This document shows positions 7,186 to 16,986 of a DNA stretch of 64,000 nt, one piece after another. The DNA is taken from positions 558,001 through 622,000 of the forward strand of contig NZ_FMAC01000003.1 in assembly GCF_900094555.1 (NCBI RefSeq). The letters run 5' to 3'. Numbering within the stretch: the stretch's first letter is position 1; every line of letters begins with the position of its first letter. The notes under the pieces are model-generated. The model saw only the letters and a list, made by a program, of their open reading frames with translations, did not search any database and had not been told where the DNA came from. The DNA comes from Martinezella hainanensis (lineage in GTDB: Bacteria; Pseudomonadota; Alphaproteobacteria; Rhizobiales; Rhizobiaceae). Both the position numbers and the translations under genes were made by a program.

Positions 7186-9897
7186 ATGGCAGATGAAAGC
7201 CGCGACATGTTGAGCAGGCCTTCCCCCGATGCGCTTCTCGAAAAAGCGCGGGCCGAGACACGCGGGCGATTGAAGATCTTTCTGGGTGCGGCGCCAGGCG
7301 TCGGCAAGACCTATGAGATGCTGATGTCCGGCAGGGCGAAGATCGCCGACGGCGTCGATGTCGTGGTCGGCGTCGTTGAGACCCACGGCCGCCGCGAGAC
7401 GCAGGCCCTGCTCGACGGGTTCGAGATCGTTCCGCGCGTCAATGTCGACTATAAGGGCAGGGCGCTTGAGGAGATGGATCTCGATGCCATCCTGAAACGC
7501 CGCCCCGAACTGGTGCTTGTCGACGAACTTGCCCATACCAATGCGCATGGCAGCCGGCATCCCAAACGCTATCTCGATGTCAAGGAGCTGCTCGAACGCG
7601 GGATCGACGTCTACACGACGCTGAATATCCAGCATGTCGAAAGCCTGAATGACGTCGTCTCGCAGATTACCCGCATCCGCGTGCGCGAGACGGTGCCGGA
7701 TTCGATCATCGATCTCGCCGACGATGTCGAAATCATCGATCTCACGCCAGACGATCTCATCAAGCGGCTGCATGACGGCAAGGTCTATGTCTCGAAGACG
7801 GCCGAGCGGGCGCTCACCAACTATTTCACGCCTGGCAACCTGACCGCGCTGCGCGAGCTGGCGCTGCGGCGCACGGCGCAGCGCGTCGACGATCAGCTCC
7901 TGACCCATATGCAGGCGCACGCGATCCAGGGGCCATGGGCTGCCGGTGAACGTGTGCTCGTTTCCATCGATCATCACCCGCGTTCGGCCGCGCTTGTCCG
8001 CTATGCCGCGCGCATGGCATCGCGCCTGCGCGCGCCCTGGGCTGCCGTCTATGTCGAGACCAACCGCTCGATTAGCCTGACTGAGGCGCAGCGCGACACG
8101 ATTGCCGCAACGCTCCGGCTTGCCGAACAGCTTGGTGGCGAAGCCATTACCCTTCCCGGTCGCGAAGTGGCAGAGGAGCTGCTTCGCCATTCGGCCAGCA
8201 ACAATGTCACCCATATCGTCATCGGCTCGCCGAAAATCGGCTCCTGGCGCGATTGGTCCCGCCGTTCCGTTTCCTATGATCTTATCCGCAGGGCCGGGGA
8301 TATCAGCGTCCATGTCATTTCCGGCAGCGATGCGGATGGCGAGGCTGCAAGGCGTGGCGTCAAGGTGGCGCCTTCGCCGCCTCCCTTCCAGCTGCGTGGC
8401 TATGTTCTGGCAACGCTCTATGTCGCCATTGCGCTCGGTTTCTGCGTCATCCTCGATCAGGTGCTGGATGTGCGAAACCTCGCCCTGGTCTTCCTGATGG
8501 CTGTGCTGGCCAGCGCGGTAACGCAGGGCCTGCGCCCGGCGCTTTATTCCTGCATTCTCGGCGCGCTCGCCTTCAATTTCTTTTTCCTGCCGCCGCGCTA
8601 CACGCTGACGATCAGCGATCCGGAAAGCGTGCTCGCGTTCTTCTTCTTCCTCGGCGTCGCGGTCATTGCGAGTAACCTGACGGCGACGGTGCAGCGGCAG
8701 GCGGCAGCGGCAAGGCAGCGCGCGCGAACGACGGAAGACCTCTATCTCTTTTCGAAGAAACTTGCCGGCACCGGCACGCTCGACGATGTGCTGTGGGCAA
8801 CCGCCTTTCAGTTGGCCTCGATGTTGAAGCTGCGGGTCGTGCTGCTTCTGCCGGAGCACGGCACGATCGCGGTCAAGGCCGGCTATCCCCCTGACGATAC
8901 GCTCGATGATGCCGATATCGCGGCGGCGCGCTGGGCCTGGGAACATAATCACGCCGCCGGCCGTGGCGCCGATACGCTACCCGGGGCCAAGCGTCTTTAT
9001 GTTCCCCTGCGCACCGGCCGTACCGCCGTCGGCGTCATCGGTCTCGACAGCGACCGTCGCGACGGTCCGCTTCTGACGCCGGAGCAGCAGCGGCTGCTCG
9101 ATGCCCTTGCGGATCAGGCCGCACTTGCGATCGAGCGCGTGCAACTGGTTGCGGATGTGGACCGCGCCAAGCTGGCCGTTGAGGCCGATCGGCTACGCTC
9201 CGCACTGCTAACGTCCATTTCGCATGATTTGAAAACGCCGCTTGCGGCCATTCTCGGCGCGGCTGGAACGCTGCGCGACTATCTGGAGACGCTGCCGCAC
9301 GAAGATCGCGTCGATCTCCTGTCGACTGTCATCGATGAATCCGAGCGCCTCAACCGCTTCATCGCCAACCTGCTCGATATGACCAAGATCGAGTCCGGTG
9401 CGATGGAGCCGAACTATGCCCTGCATTATGCCGGCGATATTGTCGGCAGCGCATTGCGGCGCGCTGCGAAGATCCTGATCCATCATCGCGTCGACGTGCA
9501 GATGCCCATCGATCTGCCGATGGTGAAGGTCGATCCGGTGCTGTTCGAACAGGTGCTGTTCAACCTGCTCGACAATGCCGCCAAATACGCGCCGGAAGGA
9601 TCGGCGATCCGCCTCGAAGCCTGGGCTGATATCGACAATATCGTCTTCAGGGTCATGGATGAAGGGCTGGGCATTCCGCCTGCCGACCTCGAACGCGTCT
9701 TCGATACGTTCTATCGCGTGCGCAAGGGTGATCAGGTGCGCGCCGGCACCGGCCTTGGCCTTTCCATCTGCCGCGGTTTCATCGAAGCGATGGGCGGCAC
9801 GATCGCTGCCGGCAACAGAACGGATCGGCAGGGGGCCGTCTTCACCATCCGCCTGCCGAAACCAACCGATGTCCCGAAGCTGGATGAGCTGAAATGA
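7186..9897 (+). CDS. kdpD: Sensor histidine kinase KdpD
   Basis: Membrane sensor kinase of potassium limitation, 903 residues. In order: an N-terminal KdpD domain with Walker A GAAPGVGKT (about 34-42), a Usp-like domain (about 245-370), four membrane helices near 400-500, a GAF-like region, the dimerisation/phosphoacceptor helix with H680 in SISHDLKTPLAAI, and a HATPase domain with LLDNAAKYAPEG and GTGLGLSICRGF. The stop overlaps the kdpE start by four bases (ATGA), indicating translational coupling. KdpD also integrates other signals, and in E. coli EIIA-Ntr binds it, which matters given the ptsN-like gene downstream. Confidence 0.98.
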   Translation: MADESRDMLSRPSPDALLEKARAETRGRLKIFLGAAPGVGKTYEMLMSGRAKIADGVDVVVGVVETHGRRETQALLDGFEIVPRVNVDYKGRALEEMDLDAILKRRPELVLVDELAHTNAHGSRHPKRYLDVKELLERGIDVYTTLNIQHVESLNDVVSQITRIRVRETVPDSIIDLADDVEIIDLTPDDLIKRLHDGKVYVSKTAERALTNYFTPGNLTALRELALRRTAQRVDDQLLTHMQAHAIQGPWAAGERVLVSIDHHPRSAALVRYAARMASRLRAPWAAVYVETNRSISLTEAQRDTIAATLRLAEQLGGEAITLPGREVAEELLRHSASNNVTHIVIGSPKIGSWRDWSRRSVSYDLIRRAGDISVHVISGSDADGEAARRGVKVAPSPPPFQLRGYVLATLYVAIALGFCVILDQVLDVRNLALVFLMAVLASAVTQGLRPALYSCILGALAFNFFFLPPRYTLTISDPESVLAFFFFLGVAVIASNLTATVQRQAAAARQRARTTEDLYLFSKKLAGTGTLDDVLWATAFQLASMLKLRVVLLLPEHGTIAVKAGYPPDDTLDDADIAAARWAWEHNHAAGRGADTLPGAKRLYVPLRTGRTAVGVIGLDSDRRDGPLLTPEQQRLLDALADQAALAIERVQLVADVDRAKLAVEADRLRSALLTSISHDLKTPLAAILGAAGTLRDYLETLPHEDRVDLLSTVIDESERLNRFIANLLDMTKIESGAMEPNYALHYAGDIVGSALRRAAKILIHHRVDVQMPIDLPMVKVDPVLFEQVLFNLLDNAAKYAPEGSAIRLEAWADIDNIVFRVMDEGLGIPPADLERVFDTFYRVRKGDQVRAGTGLGLSICRGFIEAMGGTIAAGNRTDRQGAVFTIRLPKPTDVPKLDELK

Positions 9898-10586
9898 ACA
9901 CCACTGCCGTCAAGATCCTCGTCGTCGATGATGAGCCACCGATCCGTAAGCTGCTGCGCGTTGGCCTGGGTGCCCAAGGCTATGTCGTCAACGAGGCGCA
10001 GAACGCCGCATCGGCTCAGGCATCGGTCGACGAGGACCAGCCCGACCTGATCGTGCTCGATCTCGGTCTGCCGGACAAATCGGGGCAGGATCTGCTCCTG
10101 GAATGGCGTGAGGATGGAGTTCAGATCCCCGTTGTCATCCTGTCCAGTCGCACCGACGAGGCGGGTATCGTCAAGGCGCTCGAAAGCGGTGCCGACGACT
10201 ATGTGACCAAGCCCTTCGGCGTCAACGAGCTTGCGGCGCGCATCCGCGTGGCGCTACGCCATCGCCTGCAGCAGCAGGGCGAGAAGGCAATCTTCCAGAC
10301 CGGCGGTCTGTCCATCGATCTCGTCAAGCGCATCGTCAAGGTCGATGGCAAGGAGATCAAGCTGTCGCCCAAGGAATACGACATCCTGCGCGTGCTTGCC
10401 CAGCATGCCGGCAAGGTGCTGACGCACCAGTTCCTGTTGAAACAGATTTGGGGGCCGGCGGCCGATGTGCAGTATCTGCGTGTCTATGTCCGCCAGCTCA
10501 GGCAGAAGATCGAAGAGGTGCCTGATCAGCCGCAATATATCACGACCGAGACAGGTGTCGGCTACCGACTGCGGGAACCGGATTGA
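9894..10586 (+). CDS. kdpE: Response regulator KdpE
   Basis: OmpR-type response regulator of 230 residues. The receiver domain has the acidic pair VDDE near residue 12, the phosphoacceptor D56 in IVLDLGLPD and the conserved lysine in VTKPFG. The C-terminal winged helix includes KLSPKEYDILRVLAQHAGKV and YLRVYVRQLRQKIE. When phosphorylated by KdpD it activates kdpFABC, probably at the AT-rich box near 2096-2115. Its start codon overlaps the kdpD stop. Confidence 0.98.
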   Translation: MNTTAVKILVVDDEPPIRKLLRVGLGAQGYVVNEAQNAASAQASVDEDQPDLIVLDLGLPDKSGQDLLLEWREDGVQIPVVILSSRTDEAGIVKALESGADDYVTKPFGVNELAARIRVALRHRLQQQGEKAIFQTGGLSIDLVKRIVKVDGKEIKLSPKEYDILRVLAQHAGKVLTHQFLLKQIWGPAADVQYLRVYVRQLRQKIEEVPDQPQYITTETGVGYRLREPD

Positions 10587-10610
10587 GGCGGCCGGGAACC
10601 AGAGCCGATT

Positions 10611-10632
10611 ATCGAGGCGATTTGGCCTCGAT
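10611..10632 (+). terminator. Stem-loop after kdpE
   Basis: ATCGAGGC (10611-10618) pairs perfectly with GCCTCGAT (10625-10632) around the loop GATTTG. There is no clear T-run, so it may act as a weak terminator or a 3'-end stabiliser before the ptsN-like gene 53 bases on. Confidence 0.45.
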
Positions 10633-10685
10633 CTTACGGCGATGAATGTCATTTCAGAATTTATTGCCCGACCTTGAGTGCGACC

Positions 10686-11141
10686 ATGGATCTTTCCACC
10701 ATCATTCTTCCCGAACATGTTTTTGTCGGCGTCTCTGCTCCGACCAAGTGGCGTGCGCTGCAGATATTGTCGTCGAAGGCGGCCAGTTGCTTCGGTCTGG
10801 ATGAGACAATGGTGCTGCGGGCACTGGAGACACGCGAAAAGCTGGGCACGACCGGGATCGGCAACGGTGTTGCCGTTCCACATGCAGCCATTGCCGGCAT
10901 GACGCGGCCGAGAGGGTTGATGGTGCATTTTGCCCATGCCGTTGATTTCGAGGCTATCGATGACGTGCCGACGGAATGGGCGTTCGTCCTGCTCTTCGGT
11001 GAGGCTGGCCGCAGCGACTATCTGAACGTGCTCGCCGCGATCGCCAGGCGCTTGAGGACAGAAGGTGTCCTGACGGCGATGCGGCAGGCAAAGACTGCCG
11101 ACGAACTCTATTCCGTATTCCTCTCCGACACCATTCTCTGA
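10686..11141 (+). CDS. ptsN: PTS EIIA-Ntr family protein (PtsN paralogue)
   Basis: A 151-residue EIIA domain of the fructose/nitrogen PTS type. The phosphorylatable histidine is H66 in NGVAVPHAAI, and the flanking family features (TREKLGTTGIG, RGLMVHF) are present. No sugar-permease domains are attached, which fits the regulatory PTS-Ntr branch. A TTG at 10674 would add four residues; the ATG is preferred. In E. coli unphosphorylated EIIA-Ntr stimulates KdpD, and in rhizobia PTS-Ntr influences K+ uptake, so a copy directly behind kdpDE probably belongs to potassium control. The symbol is by family; a second, rpoN-linked ptsN likely exists elsewhere. Confidence 0.85.
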   Translation: MDLSTIILPEHVFVGVSAPTKWRALQILSSKAASCFGLDETMVLRALETREKLGTTGIGNGVAVPHAAIAGMTRPRGLMVHFAHAVDFEAIDDVPTEWAFVLLFGEAGRSDYLNVLAAIARRLRTEGVLTAMRQAKTADELYSVFLSDTIL

Positions 11142-11303
11142 CGATATCGCCCATCGCGCCCTGATAGTCATTCGGGAATGTGATTTCACTTTTCCCGATT
11201 CTATGGGATGCTGTTCTCCGTAGTTGCCCAAAACGGGAACTGTCTTCGTTACTTTATACGACCAAGTTGATAGGGTTTAAGGACAAACGAAGGGGGTGCA
11301 TCC

Positions 11304-12332
11304 ATGCAGACGATAAAGCTTTCTCGGCTTCTCGCCACCGCAGTTCTGATCGGTAGTTTCTCGATTGCGGCCATCGCGCCGACCTGGGCGGCGGACAAGA
11401 CGCTTCTCAATGTTTCCTACGATCCGACCCGTGAACTCTACAAGGACTTCAACACGGCTTTTGCCGCCAAGTGGAAGAAGGACACGGGCGAAACCATCAA
11501 TATCAAGGCTTCGCATGGCGGCTCCGGCGCGCAAGCCCGCTCGGTCATCGACGGTCTCGATGCCGATGTGGTGACGCTGGCGCTCGAAGGCGATATCGAC
11601 GCGATCGCCAAGGCAACGCACAAGATCCCGGCCGACTGGAAGACAAAGTTCCCGAACAATTCTGTTCCTTATACTTCGACCATTGTCTTCCTCGTGCGCA
11701 AGGGTAATCCCAAGGGCATCAAGGACTGGCCGGATCTCGTCAAGGACGGCGTTGAAGTCATCACGCCGAACCCGAAGACCTCCGGTGGCGCCCGCTGGAA
11801 CATCCTCGCAGCCTGGGCCTGGGCCAAGCAGGCCAATGGCGGCGACGATGCCAAGGCGCAGGAATATCTCACCCAACTCCTGAAGCATGTGCCGGTTCTC
11901 GATACCGGTGCGCGCGGCGCCACGACGACCTTCGTCCAGCGCGGTCTCGGCGATGTTCTGCTCGCCTGGGAAAACGAAGCCTACCTCTCGCTCGACGAGC
12001 TTGGTCCGGATAAATTCGAAGTCGTGACCCCGTCCTTCTCGATCCGTGCCGATCCGCCGGTTGCCGTCGTCGATGGCAATGTCGACACCAAGGGCACGCG
12101 CAAGGTCGCGGAAGCCTATCTGAACTATCTCTACTCGGATGAAGGCCAGAAGATTGCGGCCAAGCATTACTACCGGCCGATCAAGCCGGAAGTGGCTGAC
12201 CCCAAGGATATCGCCCGCTTTCCGACCTTGAAGCTCGCAACCATTGACGATTTCGGCGGTTGGTCTCAAGCTCAGCCGAAGTTTTTTAACGATGGCGGCA
12301 TCTTCGATCAGGTTTACAAGCCGGGGCAATAA
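11304..12332 (+). CDS. sbp: Sulfate ABC transporter, periplasmic binding protein
   Basis: A 342-residue secreted protein with a signal peptide ending near AIAPTWA. Sulfate-binding family motifs [37 protein letters not shown] and [16 protein letters not shown] line the anion pocket. It delivers sulfate (possibly thiosulfate) to the CysTWA importer encoded immediately downstream. The 160-base upstream gap must carry the operon promoter; an AT-rich TTTATAC lies about 45 bases before the start, but no regulator site was recognised. Confidence 0.96.
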   Translation: MQTIKLSRLLATAVLIGSFSIAAIAPTWAADKTLLNVSYDPTRELYKDFNTAFAAKWKKDTGETINIKASHGGSGAQARSVIDGLDADVVTLALEGDIDAIAKATHKIPADWKTKFPNNSVPYTSTIVFLVRKGNPKGIKDWPDLVKDGVEVITPNPKTSGGARWNILAAWAWAKQANGGDDAKAQEYLTQLLKHVPVLDTGARGATTTFVQRGLGDVLLAWENEAYLSLDELGPDKFEVVTPSFSIRADPPVAVVDGNVDTKGTRKVAEAYLNYLYSDEGQKIAAKHYYRPIKPEVADPKDIARFPTLKLATIDDFGGWSQAQPKFFNDGGIFDQVYKPGQ

Positions 12333-12338
12333 GACTGA

Positions 12339-13196
12339 ATGCATTCTATAACCCGCAAACGGTGGCGGTTACGGCAGCCGAGCGTCATTCCGGGATTCGG
12401 ATTGGCGCTCGGCGTTACCTTGGCTTGGCTCATCTTCATTGTTCTCATTCCGCTGTCGGGACTGCTGTGGAAAAGCAGCGCTCTCGGCTGGGAGAAATTC
12501 TGGGCTCTCGCGCTTGATGTGCGCACGCTTTATGCGCTGCGCATGAGTTTTGGCGGCGCCTTTATCGCGGCGCTGGTCAATGCCGTGCTCGGGCTCATTC
12601 TTGCCTGGGTCCTGGTGCGATACCGCTTTCCGGGTAAGCGCATCCTCGATGCGATGGTCGATCTGCCGTTCGCCCTGCCGACAGCGGTGGCCGGCATTGC
12701 GCTGACGACGCTCTATGCGCCGAATGGCTGGATCGGGCAGTTCCTGACGCCGCTCGGTATCAAGATCGCCTTTACGCCGGTCGGCATCGTCATCGCGCTG
12801 ATCTTCGTCGGCTTGCCTTTTGTGGTGCGCACCGCACAGCCCGTCATGGAGGAGATCGACCGCGAGGTCGAGGAGGCGGCGGCGACGCTTGGAGCGTCGC
12901 GCTTCCAGACGATTACCCGTGTGCTCTTGCCAGGCCTTGCTCCTGCAGCCCTGACAGGGTTTGCGCTGGCATTCGCGCGTGCGGCCGGCGAATACGGATC
13001 GGTCATCTTCATTGCCGGCAACAAGCCTTATGTTTCGGAAATCGCGCCGCTGCTCATCGTCATTCGTCTGGAGGAGTATAATTATTCCGCGGCAACGGCG
13101 ATCGCGACGGTGATGCTGTTCATTTCCTTCACTATGCTTTTGATCATAAACCTCATCCAGTCTTGGAGCAGAAGGAGATATGGCTATGGCGCATGA
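12339..13196 (+). CDS. cysT: Sulfate ABC transporter permease CysT (CysU)
   Basis: Inner-membrane permease subunit, 285 residues with about six helices. The cytoplasmic coupling loop [26 protein letters not shown] is the EAA motif that docks on the ATPase, and [18 protein letters not shown] is characteristic of CysT. It forms a heterodimer with CysW. It starts six bases after the sbp stop and its 3' end overlaps cysW by 17 bases, so the four genes are one transcription unit. Confidence 0.96.
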   Translation: MHSITRKRWRLRQPSVIPGFGLALGVTLAWLIFIVLIPLSGLLWKSSALGWEKFWALALDVRTLYALRMSFGGAFIAALVNAVLGLILAWVLVRYRFPGKRILDAMVDLPFALPTAVAGIALTTLYAPNGWIGQFLTPLGIKIAFTPVGIVIALIFVGLPFVVRTAQPVMEEIDREVEEAAATLGASRFQTITRVLLPGLAPAALTGFALAFARAAGEYGSVIFIAGNKPYVSEIAPLLIVIRLEEYNYSAATAIATVMLFISFTMLLIINLIQSWSRRRYGYGA

Positions 13197-14058
13197 TCTT
13201 TCTGCCGCAGCGGATACGGGTCATTCGGTCATCACCGAAAGCCGATTTGCCCGTATTATTTTCATCTCGATCTCGCTGGTCTTCCTGACGCTGATGGTAC
13301 TTCTGCCGCTCGCGGCCGTTTTCGTGGAGGCTTTCCGCAAGGGGATCGAGACCTTCTTCGAAGCCCTCGTCGACGAAGAGACTTTCGCGGCCATCCGGCT
13401 CACATTGATCGTTGCCGGCATCAGCGTGCCGCTTAACCTCGTCTGCGGCGTCGCTGCCGCATGGGCGATCGCCAAGTTCGAATTCAAGGGCAAGGCGTTC
13501 CTGACGACGCTGATCGATCTGCCGTTCTCGGTGTCCCCGGTCATCTCCGGTCTGGTCTTCGTGCTGCTGTTCAGTTCGAACAGCGCGCTTGGCCCCTGGC
13601 TGCAGAGCAACGGCATTCAGATCCTGTTTGCGGTTCCGGGCCTTGTGCTGGCGACGATGTTTGTCACCTTTCCCTTCGTTGCGCGCGAACTGATCCCGCT
13701 GATGCAGGAGCAGGGCAGTGCGGACGAGGAGGCGGCGCTTTCGCTCGGGGCCAATGGCTGGCAGACCTTCTGGTATGTCACACTACCGAACATCAAATGG
13801 GGTCTGCTCTACGGCGTGCTGCTTTGCAATGCCCGTGCTATGGGCGAGTTCGGCGCCGTCTCGGTCGTCTCGGGCCACATCCGCGGCGAAACCAACACGA
13901 TGCCTTTGCAGGTCGAGATTCTCTATAACGAATATAATTTCTCCGGGGCTTTTGCCGTTGCCACGTTACTGGCTCTGCTTGCTCTGATCACACTGATACT
14001 GAAGACGTTGCTGGAAATGCGCTATAGCGAAGAGATCGCAGCCAGCCGGCGTCACTGA
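13180..14058 (+). CDS. cysW: Sulfate ABC transporter permease CysW
   Basis: Second permease subunit, 292 residues, about six helices. The EAA loop [22 protein letters not shown] and the family sequence [22 protein letters not shown] are intact. The ATG at 13180 lies inside the end of cysT behind AGAAGGAG; a second in-frame ATG at 13186 is possible. It pairs with CysT to form the sulfate channel. Confidence 0.96.
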   Translation: MAMAHDLSAAADTGHSVITESRFARIIFISISLVFLTLMVLLPLAAVFVEAFRKGIETFFEALVDEETFAAIRLTLIVAGISVPLNLVCGVAAAWAIAKFEFKGKAFLTTLIDLPFSVSPVISGLVFVLLFSSNSALGPWLQSNGIQILFAVPGLVLATMFVTFPFVARELIPLMQEQGSADEEAALSLGANGWQTFWYVTLPNIKWGLLYGVLLCNARAMGEFGAVSVVSGHIRGETNTMPLQVEILYNEYNFSGAFAVATLLALLALITLILKTLLEMRYSEEIAASRRH

Positions 14059-14069
14059 AGGAATTCTTG

Positions 14070-15116
14070 ATGGAAGTTCGCGTTCAAAATCTGCGCAAGG
14101 AATTCGGTCGATTTCCCGCTCTGCACGATGTTTCCCTGGACATCCGCTCGAGCGAACTGATTGCGCTTCTCGGCCCTTCCGGCTCCGGCAAGACGACGCT
14201 GCTGCGTCTGATCGCCGGATTGGAAACACCGACGGAAGGCAAGATTTTCTTCGGTGAGGATGATGCTTCGCTGAAGACCGTGCAGCAGCGCAATATCGGC
14301 TTCGTGTTTCAACACTACGCGCTCTTCCGGCACATGACGGTGCTCGACAATATCTCCTTCGGCCTCAAGGTCCGCTCGGCATCGCGTCGTCCGCCACGCG
14401 ATGAAATTCGCCGGCGTGCCATGGAATTGCTGGAGCTTGTGCAACTGAAGGGCCTGGAGAAGCGTTATCCGACGCAGCTTTCCGGCGGTCAGCGGCAGCG
14501 CGTCGCGCTGGCGCGCGCCATGGCGGTGGAGCCGAATGTCCTGCTTCTCGACGAGCCCTTCGGCGCGCTCGATGCGCAGGTGCGCAAGGACTTGCGCAAA
14601 TGGTTGCGGGAGATCCATGATCGAACTGGCCACACGACTGTTTTCGTGACCCACGATCAGGAAGAGGCGCTTGAGCTTGCCGACCGCGTCGTCGTGCTCA
14701 ACAAGGGCGCCATCGAACAGGTCGGCACGCCGGACGAAATCTACGATACGCCGAATTCGCCTTTCGTCTATGGGTTCATCGGCCAGTCAAATCGCGTCAA
14801 GGTGCGCATCACCAGCGGCGAAATCTGGTTCGACGACAAACCGCTGGGGCTCAGCACGCCGCACGAACCGGACGGCGAGGCTCACCTGTATTTCCGTCCG
14901 CATGACATCGAACTGAGCGATGGCGATTCCGGCGCGATTGCTGGCCTGCTTGTCGCCAGCCGCCGCGTCGCGGGCACTCGCCATCTTGAGATTGATATCG
15001 GTCCCGAGCATGAGGGCATCGAGATCGAGTTGCCGCCGAACAAGGCCGATGCGCTGGATCGCAATCGCATCGCCTTCAGGCCGACCCGCTGGAAGCTGTT
15101 CCGCAACGGCGTCTGA
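14070..15116 (+). CDS. cysA: Sulfate ABC transporter ATP-binding protein CysA
   Basis: ATPase of the sulfate importer, 348 residues. Walker [11 protein letters not shown]-loop FVFQHYALF, signature [15 protein letters not shown], Walker [12 protein letters not shown] and the switch histidine in VTHDQEEA are all present, followed by a C-terminal TOBE-like regulatory region. The ATG at 14070 follows an in-frame TTG at 14067. It is the last gene of the operon and is convergent with the uronate dehydrogenase gene three bases away. Confidence 0.96.
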   Translation: MEVRVQNLRKEFGRFPALHDVSLDIRSSELIALLGPSGSGKTTLLRLIAGLETPTEGKIFFGEDDASLKTVQQRNIGFVFQHYALFRHMTVLDNISFGLKVRSASRRPPRDEIRRRAMELLELVQLKGLEKRYPTQLSGGQRQRVALARAMAVEPNVLLLDEPFGALDAQVRKDLRKWLREIHDRTGHTTVFVTHDQEEALELADRVVVLNKGAIEQVGTPDEIYDTPNSPFVYGFIGQSNRVKVRITSGEIWFDDKPLGLSTPHEPDGEAHLYFRPHDIELSDGDSGAIAGLLVASRRVAGTRHLEIDIGPEHEGIEIELPPNKADALDRNRIAFRPTRWKLFRNGV

Positions 15117-15119
15117 CGA

Positions 15120-15917
15120 TCAGTCCTCGGGATGGCCGGACGAGGCGAAACCGCCCCCTTGGAAGATGACGGCCGGATCGTTGGGATCTTCCGGCGGTGT
15201 TCTTGATAGGATTTCCGCTCGCCATGGAGCGGCACTGTCGCGCGGTTTCCAGCCGAGGAAAGCGGCATTGCTGTTGTCCCACCACTGCTCGTCATTGTCG
15301 GAGGCGCCATAGACGATCGTGTGCCCCAGCCTGGGCGCGTCGAAAGCGCAGCCGCAAAGGGAGAGAAAATCCCGGACGCTGAACCATGTGGCGAGCATGC
15401 GCGTATTGCGCGGCTCGGGAAAGCACGAGCCTATGCGCACTGAAAGCGTTTCCTGGCCGAACTTGTCGAAATAGAGGCTGGCGACCGCCTCGCCGAACAC
15501 CTTTGACACGCCATAGAGCGAGTCCGGCCGTGTCGGCACCTTGTTGTCGATCCGCTCATCCCGGCGATAAAAGCCGATTGTATGATTGGAGCTCGCAAAG
15601 ACGATGCGCGGCTTGCCGGCGGCGCGAGCGGCTTCATAGAGATTATAGAGGCCGAGGATATTGCCCTGCATGATCAGATCGAAGGGCTTTTCCACTGAGA
15701 TCCCGCCAAGATGGATGATGCCGTCCACACCTTTCACCATCGCGTCGACGCCGCTGCGGTCGGCGAGATCGCAGGCGACGAAACGCTCGTTCGGGCGCAG
15801 GTCGCTTATCGGCGCGAGGTCGGACAATACGACATTCTCGGCGATCTGCGACAGAAGCGGCCGGATTGCCTGGCCAACGCCGCCGGCGGCGCCGGTCAGC
15901 AACAGAGTTTTCAGCAT
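15120..15917 (-). CDS. udh: Uronate dehydrogenase (NAD-dependent SDR)
   Basis: A 265-residue extended-SDR enzyme closely resembling the characterised Agrobacterium uronate dehydrogenase, which oxidises D-galacturonate and D-glucuronate to aldaric acid lactones. Visible features: glycine-rich GAAGGVGQ, HLGGISVEKPF, NILGLYNLYEAARA, the active-site serine stretch FASSNHTIGFY, Y135xxxK139 in LYGVSKVFGE, and WWDNSNAAFLGWKP near the C-terminus. It stands alone here, convergent with cysA, with no other uronate genes nearby. Confidence 0.9.
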   Translation of the reverse strand: MLKTLLLTGAAGGVGQAIRPLLSQIAENVVLSDLAPISDLRPNERFVACDLADRSGVDAMVKGVDGIIHLGGISVEKPFDLIMQGNILGLYNLYEAARAAGKPRIVFASSNHTIGFYRRDERIDNKVPTRPDSLYGVSKVFGEAVASLYFDKFGQETLSVRIGSCFPEPRNTRMLATWFSVRDFLSLCGCAFDAPRLGHTIVYGASDNDEQWWDNSNAAFLGWKPRDSAAPWRAEILSRTPPEDPNDPAVIFQGGGFASSGHPED

Positions 15918-16020
15918 GATTGTCTCCCGGATCGGTCATTTCGGCGGGCAGACTATAAGATGGTCCTTCGCCCGTCATCACATATATCGGTGGGATCAAC
16001 ATGAAGGATGTCGATAATGT

Positions 16021-16863
16021 CTAGGCAGTCTGTGAATGCATCCGGGCGTCGACGTCGAGCGCTTCCAGGCTGACCACGGCCTTGATGGGCAGATGATCCG
16101 ATGCCACGCGCGCCAGCGGCGAGTCATGCACCTCGACAGCTGAGATCATGCCGCGACGGTTTGCCATGATGCGATCGAGCGCCAGAAGCGGCAGCGTCGA
16201 GGGGAAGCTCGGAACAGCGGGAGGCAATGGTCCAAAGGCGTTCTGAAAGGTATTGAGGGACGAGCGGTCGCCCAGACGCCACTCATTGAGATCGCCGAGA
16301 AGGATGGTGGGCGTCTCGCTGCCGTCGTTCATCAGGTCGACGATCAGGCGCGTCTGCTGCGCACGCGAGCGATGCAGCAGGCCGAGATGTGCGGCAATGA
16401 TCCTGAGGCTGCCGCCGCTCGCCAATTCCAGTTCGGCAATCAAGGCGCCGCGCGGCTCCAGCCCGGGCAGGTTGATCTGATGCACATCGCGAACCGTGCC
16501 CTGCTTGAAAAGCACGACATTGCCGTGCCAGCCATGCGCCTTGGTAACGCCGGCGATCGGCACCGGGATAAGACCCGTCTCGCGTTCGAGCCGGCGCAGA
16601 TCGAGGATACCGGTGCGTTCTCCAAAACGCGTATCGGCTTCCTGCAGGCCGATGACATCGGCATCGATTTCATGGATGACGCGGCTTGTTCTTTCGGGAT
16701 CGAAGCGGCGGTCGGCGCCGACGCATTTATGGACATTGTAGGAGGCGATCAATGTGCCTTCAGGTCGGTCCGGCTTGCCGCCGGCCGGTTTGGGGCGCGA
16801 TTTCTTTCGGTTCTTCAGACTTTCCAGAATGCTCGCACGGAGACTTTCTTTCTTCTTTCGCAT
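16021..16863 (-). CDS. Endonuclease/exonuclease/phosphatase (EEP) family protein
   Basis: A 280-residue EEP-fold metal-dependent phosphoesterase. Motifs in order are ASYNVHKCVG (about 40), the metal glutamate in VIGLQEADTRFG, GDLNEWRLGD and the terminal SDHLPIKAVV. The N-terminus is strongly basic and lacks a signal peptide, so it is probably cytoplasmic. Members cut DNA, hydrolyse phospholipids or dephosphorylate inositols, and the substrate cannot be fixed from sequence. It lies in the same direction as the downstream-of-promoter phospholipase D gene, 123 bases apart, and could share a lipid-related role, though this is only an inference. Confidence 0.85.
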   Translation of the reverse strand: MRKKKESLRASILESLKNRKKSRPKPAGGKPDRPEGTLIASYNVHKCVGADRRFDPERTSRVIHEIDADVIGLQEADTRFGERTGILDLRRLERETGLIPVPIAGVTKAHGWHGNVVLFKQGTVRDVHQINLPGLEPRGALIAELELASGGSLRIIAAHLGLLHRSRAQQTRLIVDLMNDGSETPTILLGDLNEWRLGDRSSLNTFQNAFGPLPPAVPSFPSTLPLLALDRIMANRRGMISAVEVHDSPLARVASDHLPIKAVVSLEALDVDARMHSQTA

Positions 16864-16986
16864 CTATCCGTCGACCGTTCCTTGATCAGACCATGTCGGG
16901 CACATGGGTAAGAGTATAAGAACCGATGGTTTGCCTTGTCATGTAAAAAGGCTGCGACAAAGGCAGATTGTATGGCAGTGCGACCG

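Noticed and set aside
7120..8952. Long open frame antisense to kdpD (and similar ones antisense to kdpA, the binding protein at 25.3 kb, GH20 and the phospholipase D gene)
   Set aside because: High-GC codon bias keeps the opposite strand open. The translations are His/Arg/Asp-rich with no domains, while the sense frames encode well-known proteins.
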